Origin: Pseudomonadota bacterium
GTDB lineage: Bacteria; Pseudomonadota; Gammaproteobacteria; Burkholderiales; Sulfuriferulaceae
Length of the DNA stretch: 11,611 nt
NCBI GenBank assembly: GCA_021794855.1
Contig: JAJYPZ010000012.1
Coordinates: forward strand, 1 to 11,611
Direction: 5' to 3'
Positions 4,847 to 11,611 of this stretch are shown one piece after another (within the stretch, counting starts at the first letter, position 1; the number at the start of each line of letters is the position of its first letter). Both the position numbers and the translations under genes were made by a program. The notes beneath the pieces are model-generated. The model saw only the letters and a list, made by a program, of their open reading frames with translations, searched no databases and was not told the DNA's origin.

Positions 4847-7041
4847 CGGAGTTGCCTCCGCCAACTCTAGATCCCGCTATCGCAAAAGTGCTTCTTGAGC
4901 GTTTGCCGGTAGGCGTGATCGTATTAGACAATCAGAAGCGCATCATTTGTTGGAATGAGTGGGTCGCAGAGGCGACGGAAGTGAGCGCCTCCAACGCCAT
5001 TGGTAAATCGATATTGGAATTGTTTCCTGAAATCGAAAATACTCGTCTGAGTGACGCGCTCGAAGATGCTTTGCAATTGGGTTTTCCCGCTTTATTGTCT
5101 TTCTCCTTGCATAAATCGCCACTGCCTTTATTTCGTAAATTGGGTAACGAAGAACTCCGCCTAGATCAAGTGATTCAAGTATTGTCCGTAACCTTGCCCA
5201 ACTATCCGCGGGCATGCGTTATTCAAATCAGCGATGTTACCCATGTGCGCATGCGTGAAGAACAGATTCGCAAACAAGGACATGAGCTACGTGAGTTGCA
5301 ACATCGCCAGCAGGCCTTATTACACAGTATCCCGGATATCGCGTGGTTAAAAGATGTCGAGGGTCGATATATCGCGGTGAACGCACGTTTTGCCGCGGTG
5401 TATGGTGTACCCGTCGAATCTGTTGCGGGTAAAACCGATATTGAAATTCAGATTCCGTCTCTGGTGGCAAATAACTTTGCGAGCGATGCGCTAGTATTAG
5501 AAACTGGCGTAACCCGCCGCTATGATGAAACCATCGCAGATATCAATGGCCGGGTGACTTGGGTTGAAACCATTAAGGTTCCGATTTTTAATCAGCAGTC
5601 TGAGTTAATCGGTTTGGCGGGTGTAGCGCGCGATATAACGGACCGTAAAACGTCCGAAGAGCGTATCCATTTCTTGGCCCACTATGACAGCCTCACCGAA
5701 TTGCCCAATCGCTTTATGCTGTTTGAGCGACTGGATCATCTAATCGCCCACGCGCGCCGCAACAACAAACAAATAGCAATTCTTTTCATTGACTTAGATC
5801 GTTTCAAAATAATTAACGACTCGATGGGTCACCACGCCGGAGATGCGCTACTCAGACAAGTCGCGGAACGTCTCAACGAATCTCGACGCGAGGTCGATAT
5901 TATCGCTCGGGTCGGCGGCGACGAATTCATAGTCGCGCTCAGTGATGTGCCGAATACGGAGACGATAGCAGCGGTAGCCAAAAAACTGTTACTTGCGATT
6001 TGTCGTCCTTTCCATATCGATGGACAAGAGATACACATCACCCCGAGTATGGGAGTCAGTGTTTATCCAAAGGATGGCGAAGATATTGTGACCTTGGTGA
6101 AAAACGCCGACCGCGCGATGTATCGCGTGAAAGAAAGTGGGCGCAATAGCTTTGAATTTTTCACCCCCGCAATAAATGCCTTCGCGATAGATAAATTAGC
6201 CATCGAAACGGGTTTGAGGTTGGCTTTATTACACAATGAATTCGAATTGCAATACCAGTCGCAAATTGATTTAAGCAACGGTCAGATTGTCGGTGCCGAA
6301 GCGCAGATACGTTGGCGCCATCCCGAGTTGGGCTTAATTCCGCCAATGCGTTTTATTGCCATTGCAGAAGAAAGTGGGCTCATCATCCCAATCGGTGATT
6401 GGGTAATGGCGACCGCTTGCGCGCAGAATCAGGCGTGGCAAGACGAGGGATTCCCGCGCATACCCGTTGCAGTGAATTTGTCTGCTGTGCAATTGCGCGA
6501 AAAAAACTTTGTTTCGCGAGTCTCCGAATGTTTGGTGCGAACTGGCTTAGCGCCAAATTTTTTAGATTTAGAAATCACCGAGAGTGTGATTATGACCGAC
6601 GCCGAATCCACCATACAAATGTTGGATCAGCTTAAGACGTTAGGTGTGCAGTTGTCGGTAGATGACTTTGGAACCGGTTACTCAAGCTTGAGTTATCTAA
6701 AACGTTTTCCCATCGATCGGCTGAAAATTGATCAGTCTTTCGTCCGTGACGTGACTACCGATGCCAATGATGCGGCAATAACCGGCGCCATCATCGCCAT
6801 GGCCAAACAACTTCAACTATCGGTGGTGGCGGAAGGTGTAGAAACGATAGAGCAATTACGTTTTCTGCGTGGCCAAAACTGCGATCAAATCCAAGGCTAT
6901 TATTTGAGCCAGCCCTTATCGGCTGAGGACTTTGCGGTTCATCTCAAGAACGGCTTGACAGGTCAACGCTTTGAGACAGGTGCATTTAGTGATCAGATGC
7001 TGGGCGTGGCGACACCTGTTGCAGATTGCGCACGCTATTAA
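4843..7041 (+). CDS. PAS-PAS-GGDEF-EAL cyclic-di-GMP synthase/phosphodiesterase
   Basis: A 732-residue cytoplasmic c-di-GMP enzyme with no membrane segment. Domain order: PAS about 8-130 (VGVIVLDNQKRIICWNEW), a short coiled coil (about 136-155), PAS about 157-270 ending AGVARDITDRK, GGDEF about 275-440, and EAL about 455-710. The cyclase signature GGDEF is at 358-362, with an RxxD inhibitory site at R349-D352. The phosphodiesterase domain keeps N545, E577 with E580 (LEITES), DDFGTGYSS from D607, and E664 (AEGVE). Its name motif reads EAQ (E486-A-Q488) instead of EAL. Both activities therefore look possible; which dominates cannot be told. The start is the TTG at 4843, overlapping the preceding stop as TTGA, with AAAGG about 10 nt upstream. 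GTG at residue 16 is a poorer alternative because it would cut into the PAS domain. There is no receiver domain, so coupling to CheY would be indirect. Confidence 0.93.
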   Translation: MTELPPPTLDPAIAKVLLERLPVGVIVLDNQKRIICWNEWVAEATEVSASNAIGKSILELFPEIENTRLSDALEDALQLGFPALLSFSLHKSPLPLFRKLGNEELRLDQVIQVLSVTLPNYPRACVIQISDVTHVRMREEQIRKQGHELRELQHRQQALLHSIPDIAWLKDVEGRYIAVNARFAAVYGVPVESVAGKTDIEIQIPSLVANNFASDALVLETGVTRRYDETIADINGRVTWVETIKVPIFNQQSELIGLAGVARDITDRKTSEERIHFLAHYDSLTELPNRFMLFERLDHLIAHARRNNKQIAILFIDLDRFKIINDSMGHHAGDALLRQVAERLNESRREVDIIARVGGDEFIVALSDVPNTETIAAVAKKLLLAICRPFHIDGQEIHITPSMGVSVYPKDGEDIVTLVKNADRAMYRVKESGRNSFEFFTPAINAFAIDKLAIETGLRLALLHNEFELQYQSQIDLSNGQIVGAEAQIRWRHPELGLIPPMRFIAIAEESGLIIPIGDWVMATACAQNQAWQDEGFPRIPVAVNLSAVQLREKNFVSRVSECLVRTGLAPNFLDLEITESVIMTDAESTIQMLDQLKTLGVQLSVDDFGTGYSSLSYLKRFPIDRLKIDQSFVRDVTTDANDAAITGAIIAMAKQLQLSVVAEGVETIEQLRFLRGQNCDQIQGYYLSQPLSAEDFAVHLKNGLTGQRFETGAFSDQMLGVATPVADCARY

Positions 7042-7042
7042 A

Positions 7043-7048
7043 CGGAGA
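7043..7048 (+). promoter_or_regulatory. Ribosome binding site of the chemoreceptor gene
   Basis: GGAGAG in the 12-bp spacer after the GGDEF-EAL stop lies 5 bp before the ATG at 7054. This supports that start and independent initiation on the receptor gene, unlike its coupled upstream neighbours. Confidence 0.6.
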
Positions 7049-7053
7049 GTGGC

Positions 7054-9045
7054 ATGACTTTAATAAAAAAATCGCAATTAGGCGCGGCGGGTTTAAAAAA
7101 AGGCGCAGCTGAGCTGGCCTTACCCGAAAAAAACCCGAAGCCAGCGCGCAGCACAGGCAACGTAAAACCCAAATTATTAGCAAAAGACGCGGGCATGTCT
7201 AAACAGACGCAGTCGCAACATTCAGCGAATAGAAAAGCACAGAGCGCTGGGATTCAACTTCGCCACAGTGAACTTATGGCCGCGGCATCATCCCAATTAG
7301 CGGCCGGATTAAAGCAAACCGCGTCCGCCGCCGAAGAACTCGAAAAAACGATGTTACAAATTACTGCCGGTGCCGAAGAGGCTTCCAGCGCAGCGCAAGA
7401 ATCCTTAAGTGCGGTAAACGAAGTCACGCGGACTTTTCGCCAAGCCAAACTGCACGTCGATACCTCGCAACAAACCATCCAAAATCTCCATGGTTTGATC
7501 AGTAGTGTCAGCGCCGTGATCACCGACGCCATTAGTAATGTGGGGCTGGCGGCACAGCGCCAAATTCGCGCGGTGAGCGAAGTGCGTGAATTGGAAAAGC
7601 AAGTCATCGATATCGGTGAAGTGGTCACGCTGGTGGCGAGCGTCGCCGATCAAACCAATTTGTTGTCGCTGAATGCTGCGATCGAAGCCGCGCGCGCAGG
7701 ACGCCATGGCAAAGGCTTCTCTGTAGTTGCGGAAGAAATTCGCAGCTTGGCGGAAAGCGCAGAAAAAAGCGCGCACGATATTCAAGGCGTGATCGCCGAT
7801 ATCCACGCTGCGGTTCGCGCCATCGCGCAAGATATCAGTCGCGCGGCCGATCTTGCGCAAATCGAAGTCGTTAATGCGCAAACCTTAAACGTCCAATTGG
7901 GCGAAGTGCGTATCGCCATGGATCATATCTCCGCCGATGGTGACGCGATCTCGCTTAGCTCACTCGAAGCATCGAATGCCGCAATTGAATTGCAAAAAGG
8001 GGCTGAAATCATTGCCGCCGCGGCGGAAGAGCAAGTGGCAGCGTGCGAGCAATCAAGTCGCATGTTGGCCGAACAAACCCTGGCGCTGGCCCAGGGCAGT
8101 CAATCTGCGGTTGCGCTCATGAAGTTGACTGAAGACTCGATCCACAGTCGCGCTGTTCAGGTAGAAGAGGCAGCGGCGTTGGCTGAAGAAATGTCGGCCG
8201 CCATCGAGGAGATTAACCGCGCGGCTGGGCAGATTAAAATCGCGCTCGGTCAAATTAGCAAAGGTTCGCAACACCAAAGCGCAGCGGCAGAAGAATCGGC
8301 CGTGGCCGCGAGCAATATAGAAGAAGGGAGCGCAGCCAATTTACGCGCTGCGCGCTTAGCCCTCAAAAATGGCGAAGCCATGTTGGAGATTTTGCAAGCG
8401 CATAAAAAAGGTATACGAGACATGGTCGAGAATATTCTGGCCGGAGTCGCCGTGACCCAAGAAAGCGCCACCCAAGCCCGCAGCCTAGAAAAACTGAGCC
8501 AGAGAATTAATAAAATCGTCGGTGCAATTGCGCAAATATCCGTACAAACCAATATGCTGGCCGTGAGCGGCGCCATCGAAGGTGCTCGCGCGAGCGAATT
8601 TGGAAAAGGTTTTACCACAGTGTCAGCGGATATTCGCAATTTATCGCGTGAGAGCGCCGAACACTCGGAGCGTATTAAAGACTTAATCGAACAAGTCCAA
8701 GCGCAAGTCATCGCAGTGCGCCGTGTTTTGGAAGAAAGCGCTGCCGCTAACGCAAGGGAAAGCGATAAGGCCCAGCGCGTATTGAGTAGTGTAGAGCAGC
8801 TAGAGCAAGAAATGGGAAAAGTAAGCATCCGTTTAGACGAAATCGCTGCGGGCGCGAGTTCGATGGCGGTGGTGCTAAGCGAAGTTAAGCTCAGCACCGA
8901 GCAAATCGCGACCGTAGCGACCGAGGCTGAAGCTGCTATCGCTCAAGCCCTCACGGCGGCGACGCAACAATCGCGAGGTGCCGAAGAACTCGCCGCGGCG
9001 GTCGAAGAAATTGCCGCTTTAGCCGATTCCATGCACAGCACTTAA
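7054..9045 (+). CDS. Cytoplasmic chemoreceptor with two MCP signalling domains and a basic N-terminal tail
   Basis: A 663-residue methyl-accepting chemotaxis protein without transmembrane segments or a recognisable ligand-binding domain. Residues 1-70 are lysine/alanine/proline-rich and probably disordered (11 Lys, 3 Arg, only 3 acidic). From about 73 to the end the protein is almost entirely alanine/glutamate-rich helix. Two hairpin tips are present. Tip 1 is canonical: [18 protein letters not shown] at 199-216, followed by [15 protein letters not shown]. Tip 2 is divergent: [18 protein letters not shown] at 497-514, then [15 protein letters not shown]; it keeps the key E509 and R512, matching E211 and R214. 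Glutamate pairs in small-residue contexts ([30 protein letters not shown]) look like methylation sites for CheR/CheB. There is no C-terminal CheR-tethering pentapeptide. It should bind CheW and CheA; the adjacent triple-CheW gene supports this. The stimulus is unknown. Confidence 0.92.
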   Translation: MTLIKKSQLGAAGLKKGAAELALPEKNPKPARSTGNVKPKLLAKDAGMSKQTQSQHSANRKAQSAGIQLRHSELMAAASSQLAAGLKQTASAAEELEKTMLQITAGAEEASSAAQESLSAVNEVTRTFRQAKLHVDTSQQTIQNLHGLISSVSAVITDAISNVGLAAQRQIRAVSEVRELEKQVIDIGEVVTLVASVADQTNLLSLNAAIEAARAGRHGKGFSVVAEEIRSLAESAEKSAHDIQGVIADIHAAVRAIAQDISRAADLAQIEVVNAQTLNVQLGEVRIAMDHISADGDAISLSSLEASNAAIELQKGAEIIAAAAEEQVAACEQSSRMLAEQTLALAQGSQSAVALMKLTEDSIHSRAVQVEEAAALAEEMSAAIEEINRAAGQIKIALGQISKGSQHQSAAAEESAVAASNIEEGSAANLRAARLALKNGEAMLEILQAHKKGIRDMVENILAGVAVTQESATQARSLEKLSQRINKIVGAIAQISVQTNMLAVSGAIEGARASEFGKGFTTVSADIRNLSRESAEHSERIKDLIEQVQAQVIAVRRVLEESAAANARESDKAQRVLSSVEQLEQEMGKVSIRLDEIAAGASSMAVVLSEVKLSTEQIATVATEAEAAIAQALTAATQQSRGAEELAAAVEEIAALADSMHST

Positions 9046-9059
9046 GCTGAGGTCGCGTC

Positions 9060-10601
9060 ATGAGGGGAGCATCTACAACTGTAATGCCGGTGCCATTGAC
9101 ACCGAAGGAAGAAGACGCTGACATCCGTTTTCTGAAATTTTATCTTGGCGCGCATGCGTTTGCTGTACCGCTCACCATGCTCGCCGAAGTACTCCGCCCC
9201 CTTGCAATCGCCCGCGTGCCATTAGCGCCCAGTTGCTTACTGGGTCTAGCCAATTTGCGCGGCGCTGTGCTGCCGGTGTTAGACGTGCGCACCAGTTTAA
9301 AAGTACCCGTCGCGTCCAGTCCTAGCGCGCGTATTTTGGTTTTGAGTTTAGACCGGCCCATCGGCTTTTTAGTCGATCGCGTGGCGAACGTGATCGTTGC
9401 TGAAAGCGAAATGGAAGTCGGGGCCGCGGAAGCGACGGCGCTCGATAAGACGATGTTACGCAGCGTCATCCGCAATGCAGAAAATCTCGCCTTCACTTTA
9501 GACTTTGAATCCCTCTTGGCACGCGAATTTCCAGTTGCAGCGACCGCGGCTTTCCGCTTATCAGAGCAGCCAAATAGCACGGCGGAAGCGACGCCACTTG
9601 AGGCGGAAACTGAAGACTTGCGCCTGGTCTGTTTCTGCGTCGCGGGGCAGGATTATGCGCTACCCATTACCGTTATTCAGGCGATTATTGGCATGCCCGA
9701 AAAAGTGGTGAGCATACCCAACGCGCCATCCAGTGTGTTCGGGGTGCTGGGTTTGCAAAACAACCTATTGCCGGTTTTTCATTTGCAGTGTTTATTGGGT
9801 TTACCGCCGCGCCCCACGGATCAGCATAGCCGCATCATAGTGGTGGAGGTGTCTGTCGGTGGGCAAGCGCAGCGTGCCGGCTTGATCGTTGACAAGGTTA
9901 GTGAGGTGTTGCAAGTGACGAGTGTCAGCTTGCGCCAAGTGCCTGCGCTGTTAAGCCAAACCCATGGCGCAGCCGACGTCAGTGCGATTTGCCGCGCAGG
10001 GTCGGATGATCGTTTGTTCGGCGTGTTATCGGTGCAAGCTTTGTTGGCCGGCGACCAGGCGCAAAATTTGTTGCGCGATGTACAAGAAGAGGCAGCAAAA
10101 GATTTGAGCGCGACGCAAGCCGCGGCCGAAAGTGAAGACACCCAAATCATCGTGCTGCATTTACTGGATGAAGAGTTCGGTTTGCCCATAAACTGCGTCG
10201 AAGAAATCGTTCGTTTGTCTCCATTGGTGCCCGTGCCTAAGGCGCCGCATTTTGTTCTGGGTATGATGAATTTGCATGGCGCCGTAGTGCCAGTCGTAAG
10301 TCCCCGGCGCTGTTTGGGATTGCCGGATAAAGAAGCACATTCCGCCCAACGCATTCTGATCGTCTCTTTGCAGGGCACCCCCACGGGAGTGCTCGTTGAC
10401 GAAGTCCGCGCCGTTCTTCTGGTGCCCGAAAGCGGTTTCGAGGCGACGCCGCCTTTCATGCATCTACACGCGCATCTGGTGCAGCGGGTGGCGCATTTGG
10501 AAGACGGCCGGATGCGACTCATGTTGGATCTCACGCGCTTACTAGATGAAGAGGCGCAGCATGCACTAGCGCAATTGCGTCTGCCGTCTACTGTACTATG
10601 A
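9060..10601 (+). CDS. Triple-domain CheW-like chemosensory scaffold protein
   Basis: A 513-residue protein made of three consecutive CheW domains; a normal CheW has about 150-170 residues and one. CheW domains link receptors to the CheA kinase. Domain 1 (about 20-165) runs from IRFLKFYLGAHAFAVPL to FLVDRVANVI and keeps the full NLRG motif (65-68). Domain 2 (about 183-340, starting LRLVCFCVAGQDYALPI) is degenerate at that site, reading GLQNN from 231. Domain 3 (about 355-505, EFGLPINCVEEIVRL) has NLHG (404-407) and a clear VLVDEVRAV. The domain repeat is about 167-172 residues. There is no kinase or receiver domain. The ATG at 9060 follows the receptor gene by 14 bp with TGAGG about 8 bp upstream. 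The stop overlaps the cheB start as ATGA. It likely forms a multivalent bridge in the receptor array. Confidence 0.92.
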   Translation: MRGASTTVMPVPLTPKEEDADIRFLKFYLGAHAFAVPLTMLAEVLRPLAIARVPLAPSCLLGLANLRGAVLPVLDVRTSLKVPVASSPSARILVLSLDRPIGFLVDRVANVIVAESEMEVGAAEATALDKTMLRSVIRNAENLAFTLDFESLLAREFPVAATAAFRLSEQPNSTAEATPLEAETEDLRLVCFCVAGQDYALPITVIQAIIGMPEKVVSIPNAPSSVFGVLGLQNNLLPVFHLQCLLGLPPRPTDQHSRIIVVEVSVGGQAQRAGLIVDKVSEVLQVTSVSLRQVPALLSQTHGAADVSAICRAGSDDRLFGVLSVQALLAGDQAQNLLRDVQEEAAKDLSATQAAAESEDTQIIVLHLLDEEFGLPINCVEEIVRLSPLVPVPKAPHFVLGMMNLHGAVVPVVSPRRCLGLPDKEAHSAQRILIVSLQGTPTGVLVDEVRAVLLVPESGFEATPPFMHLHAHLVQRVAHLEDGRMRLMLDLTRLLDEEAQHALAQLRLPSTVL

Positions 10602-11611
10602 GTGCGAGTCCGTCCGCACCCATTCGGCTGCTTATCGTCGACGATTCGGCTTTGATGCGTAAGTTATTAACCGAGATATTTACTCGCGAGCAGGGGTTTG
10701 AAGTGCAAACCTCTCGCGACGGTATCGATGCCTTGCGCCAACTGCATCATTTTCAACCGCATGTGGTTTCGCTGGATATTAACTTGCCCGAGCAAGATGG
10801 TTTGGAGTGCTTGAGCCGCATCATGGTGGAACGTCCTACACCGGTTGTGATGTTCTCCGCGCTCACCGAAAAAGGCGCGACCTCTAGCGCTGAGGCCATG
10901 GCCTTAGGCGCGGTGGATTTTATGGCCAAGCCCCGCGGCGCGGTGTCGGTGAGCATGGAAAAAGTGTCCCAAGAATTAATCGGCAAAATTCGCGGTGCGG
11001 CCCAGGCCAAAGTACGTCGCACCCGTGGCTTAGCGCAGCGCGTGCGCGAGCATAATCGGCCAGCGTCAGAAGCGGTATCGCGCGTGCAACCAGCGGTTGC
11101 GGAAGGTACCGGGGTGGTGATTATCGGTGTTTCCACTGGCGGCCCGCGCACTCTAGAAGAAGTGCTACCGCGCTTACCCGCGAATTTCGCGTGGCCGGTC
11201 GTCGTGGCTCAACACATGCCCGCCAACTTCACCTCATCCCTGACGAAACGCATGGATAATCTCTGTGCATTGCCGGTGGTGGAGGTCATGCGATCTATGC
11301 CGCTGCAAACCGGACATATCTATATAGCGATGGGCGATAACGATATTGCCCTCAGCCGCCGCGCGCAGGGCGTTGTGGTTATGCCGGTGCCAGCTAATAG
11401 CGACTATCTCTGGCACCCCAGCGTATCCGGCTTAGTAAAAAGTGCCGAACATATTTTTTCTGCGCAACGCGTGATAGGCGTGTTACTGACCGGAATGGGA
11501 TACGATGGTGCGGCGGAGATGGCGCAATTGCGAAAAAACGGTGCGCATACGATTGCTGAATCTGAAGAATCGGCCGTCGTGTTTGGCATGCCCTTCGAAC
11601 TGATCCGGCGC
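10598..11611 (+). CDS. cheB: CheB receptor methylesterase/glutamine deamidase (3' end beyond window)
   Basis: 338 residues are visible of an expected 350 or so. CheB removes methyl groups from, and deamidates, receptor helices when phosphorylated by CheA, giving adaptation. The receiver domain (about 9-130) has D15-D16, phosphoacceptor D60 (SLDINLP), S87 and K111 (AKPRG). A linker (about 130-170) leads to the esterase domain with its catalytic triad: S179 in GVSTGGP, H206 in AQHMPANF and D303 in TGMGYDGA. All key residues are intact. The ATG at 10598 overlaps the CheW stop as ATGA, indicating translational coupling. Its presence implies that the two-gene-upstream receptor is methylated, so a CheR should exist, probably downstream with CheA. 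Only the extreme C-terminus is cut by the window edge. Confidence 0.96.
   Translation, partial: MSASPSAPIRLLIVDDSALMRKLLTEIFTREQGFEVQTSRDGIDALRQLHHFQPHVVSLDINLPEQDGLECLSRIMVERPTPVVMFSALTEKGATSSAEAMALGAVDFMAKPRGAVSVSMEKVSQELIGKIRGAAQAKVRRTRGLAQRVREHNRPASEAVSRVQPAVAEGTGVVIIGVSTGGPRTLEEVLPRLPANFAWPVVVAQHMPANFTSSLTKRMDNLCALPVVEVMRSMPLQTGHIYIAMGDNDIALSRRAQGVVVMPVPANSDYLWHPSVSGLVKSAEHIFSAQRVIGVLLTGMGYDGAAEMAQLRKNGAHTIAESEESAVVFGMPFELIRR

Noticed and set aside
8250..8897. 215-codon open frame on the minus strand
   Set aside because: Antisense to the helical second half of the chemoreceptor; the long frame is a by-product of alanine/glutamate-rich codons. No domain or start signal.
9821..10534. 237-codon open frame on the minus strand
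   Set aside because: Antisense to CheW domains 2 and 3, with a composition-biased Ser/Thr/Arg translation and no family features.

Overview
The window looks like chromosomal DNA of a free-living, Gram-negative proteobacterium, probably beta- or gamma-. The evidence is a class III (glutathione-dependent formaldehyde) alcohol dehydrogenase, a DUF1345 inner-membrane protein, a secreted protein with a PEP-CTERM/exosortase sorting tail, and a large chemosensory operon with a PAS-GGDEF-EAL protein. The genus cannot be fixed from the sequence alone.

Left part (1-3026). A 3'-truncated adhC/frmA-type gene runs leftward off the edge. It is divergent from a DUF1345 membrane-protein gene (813-1493), and the 257-bp spacer between them carries a perfect inverted repeat. 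DUF1345 converges on a leftward family 2 glycosyltransferase gene (1525-2289). A roughly 740-bp stretch without a convincing gene follows. It holds two adjacent hairpins, a spaced direct repeat, a palindrome and a promoter-like TTGACA site.

Middle (3027-3599). A single rightward gene encodes a 190-residue PEP-CTERM secreted protein with a strong Shine-Dalgarno site.

Right part (3860-11611, cut by the edge). Six rightward genes are packed with spacings from 14 bp down to 4-bp overlaps. In order they are a single-domain CheY, a two-site CheC phosphatase, PAS-PAS-GGDEF-EAL, a cytoplasmic chemoreceptor, a CheW-like protein with three tandem CheW domains, and CheB (3' end missing). CheA and CheR are not visible and are expected beyond the right edge.

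The unusual part is the receptor and scaffold pair. The receptor has no membrane segment, a lysine-rich N-terminal tail (net charge about +11 in 70 residues), and two MCP signalling tips about 298 residues apart in one chain. The next gene supplies three CheW domains in one chain. Together they suggest a soluble chemosensory array, possibly nucleoid-attached as described for Myxococcus FrzCD, assembled from fused multivalent parts. It would be linked to c-di-GMP through the CheY-CheC-GGDEF/EAL module at the head of the operon. The domain content is read directly from the sequence; the architecture and output are inference.
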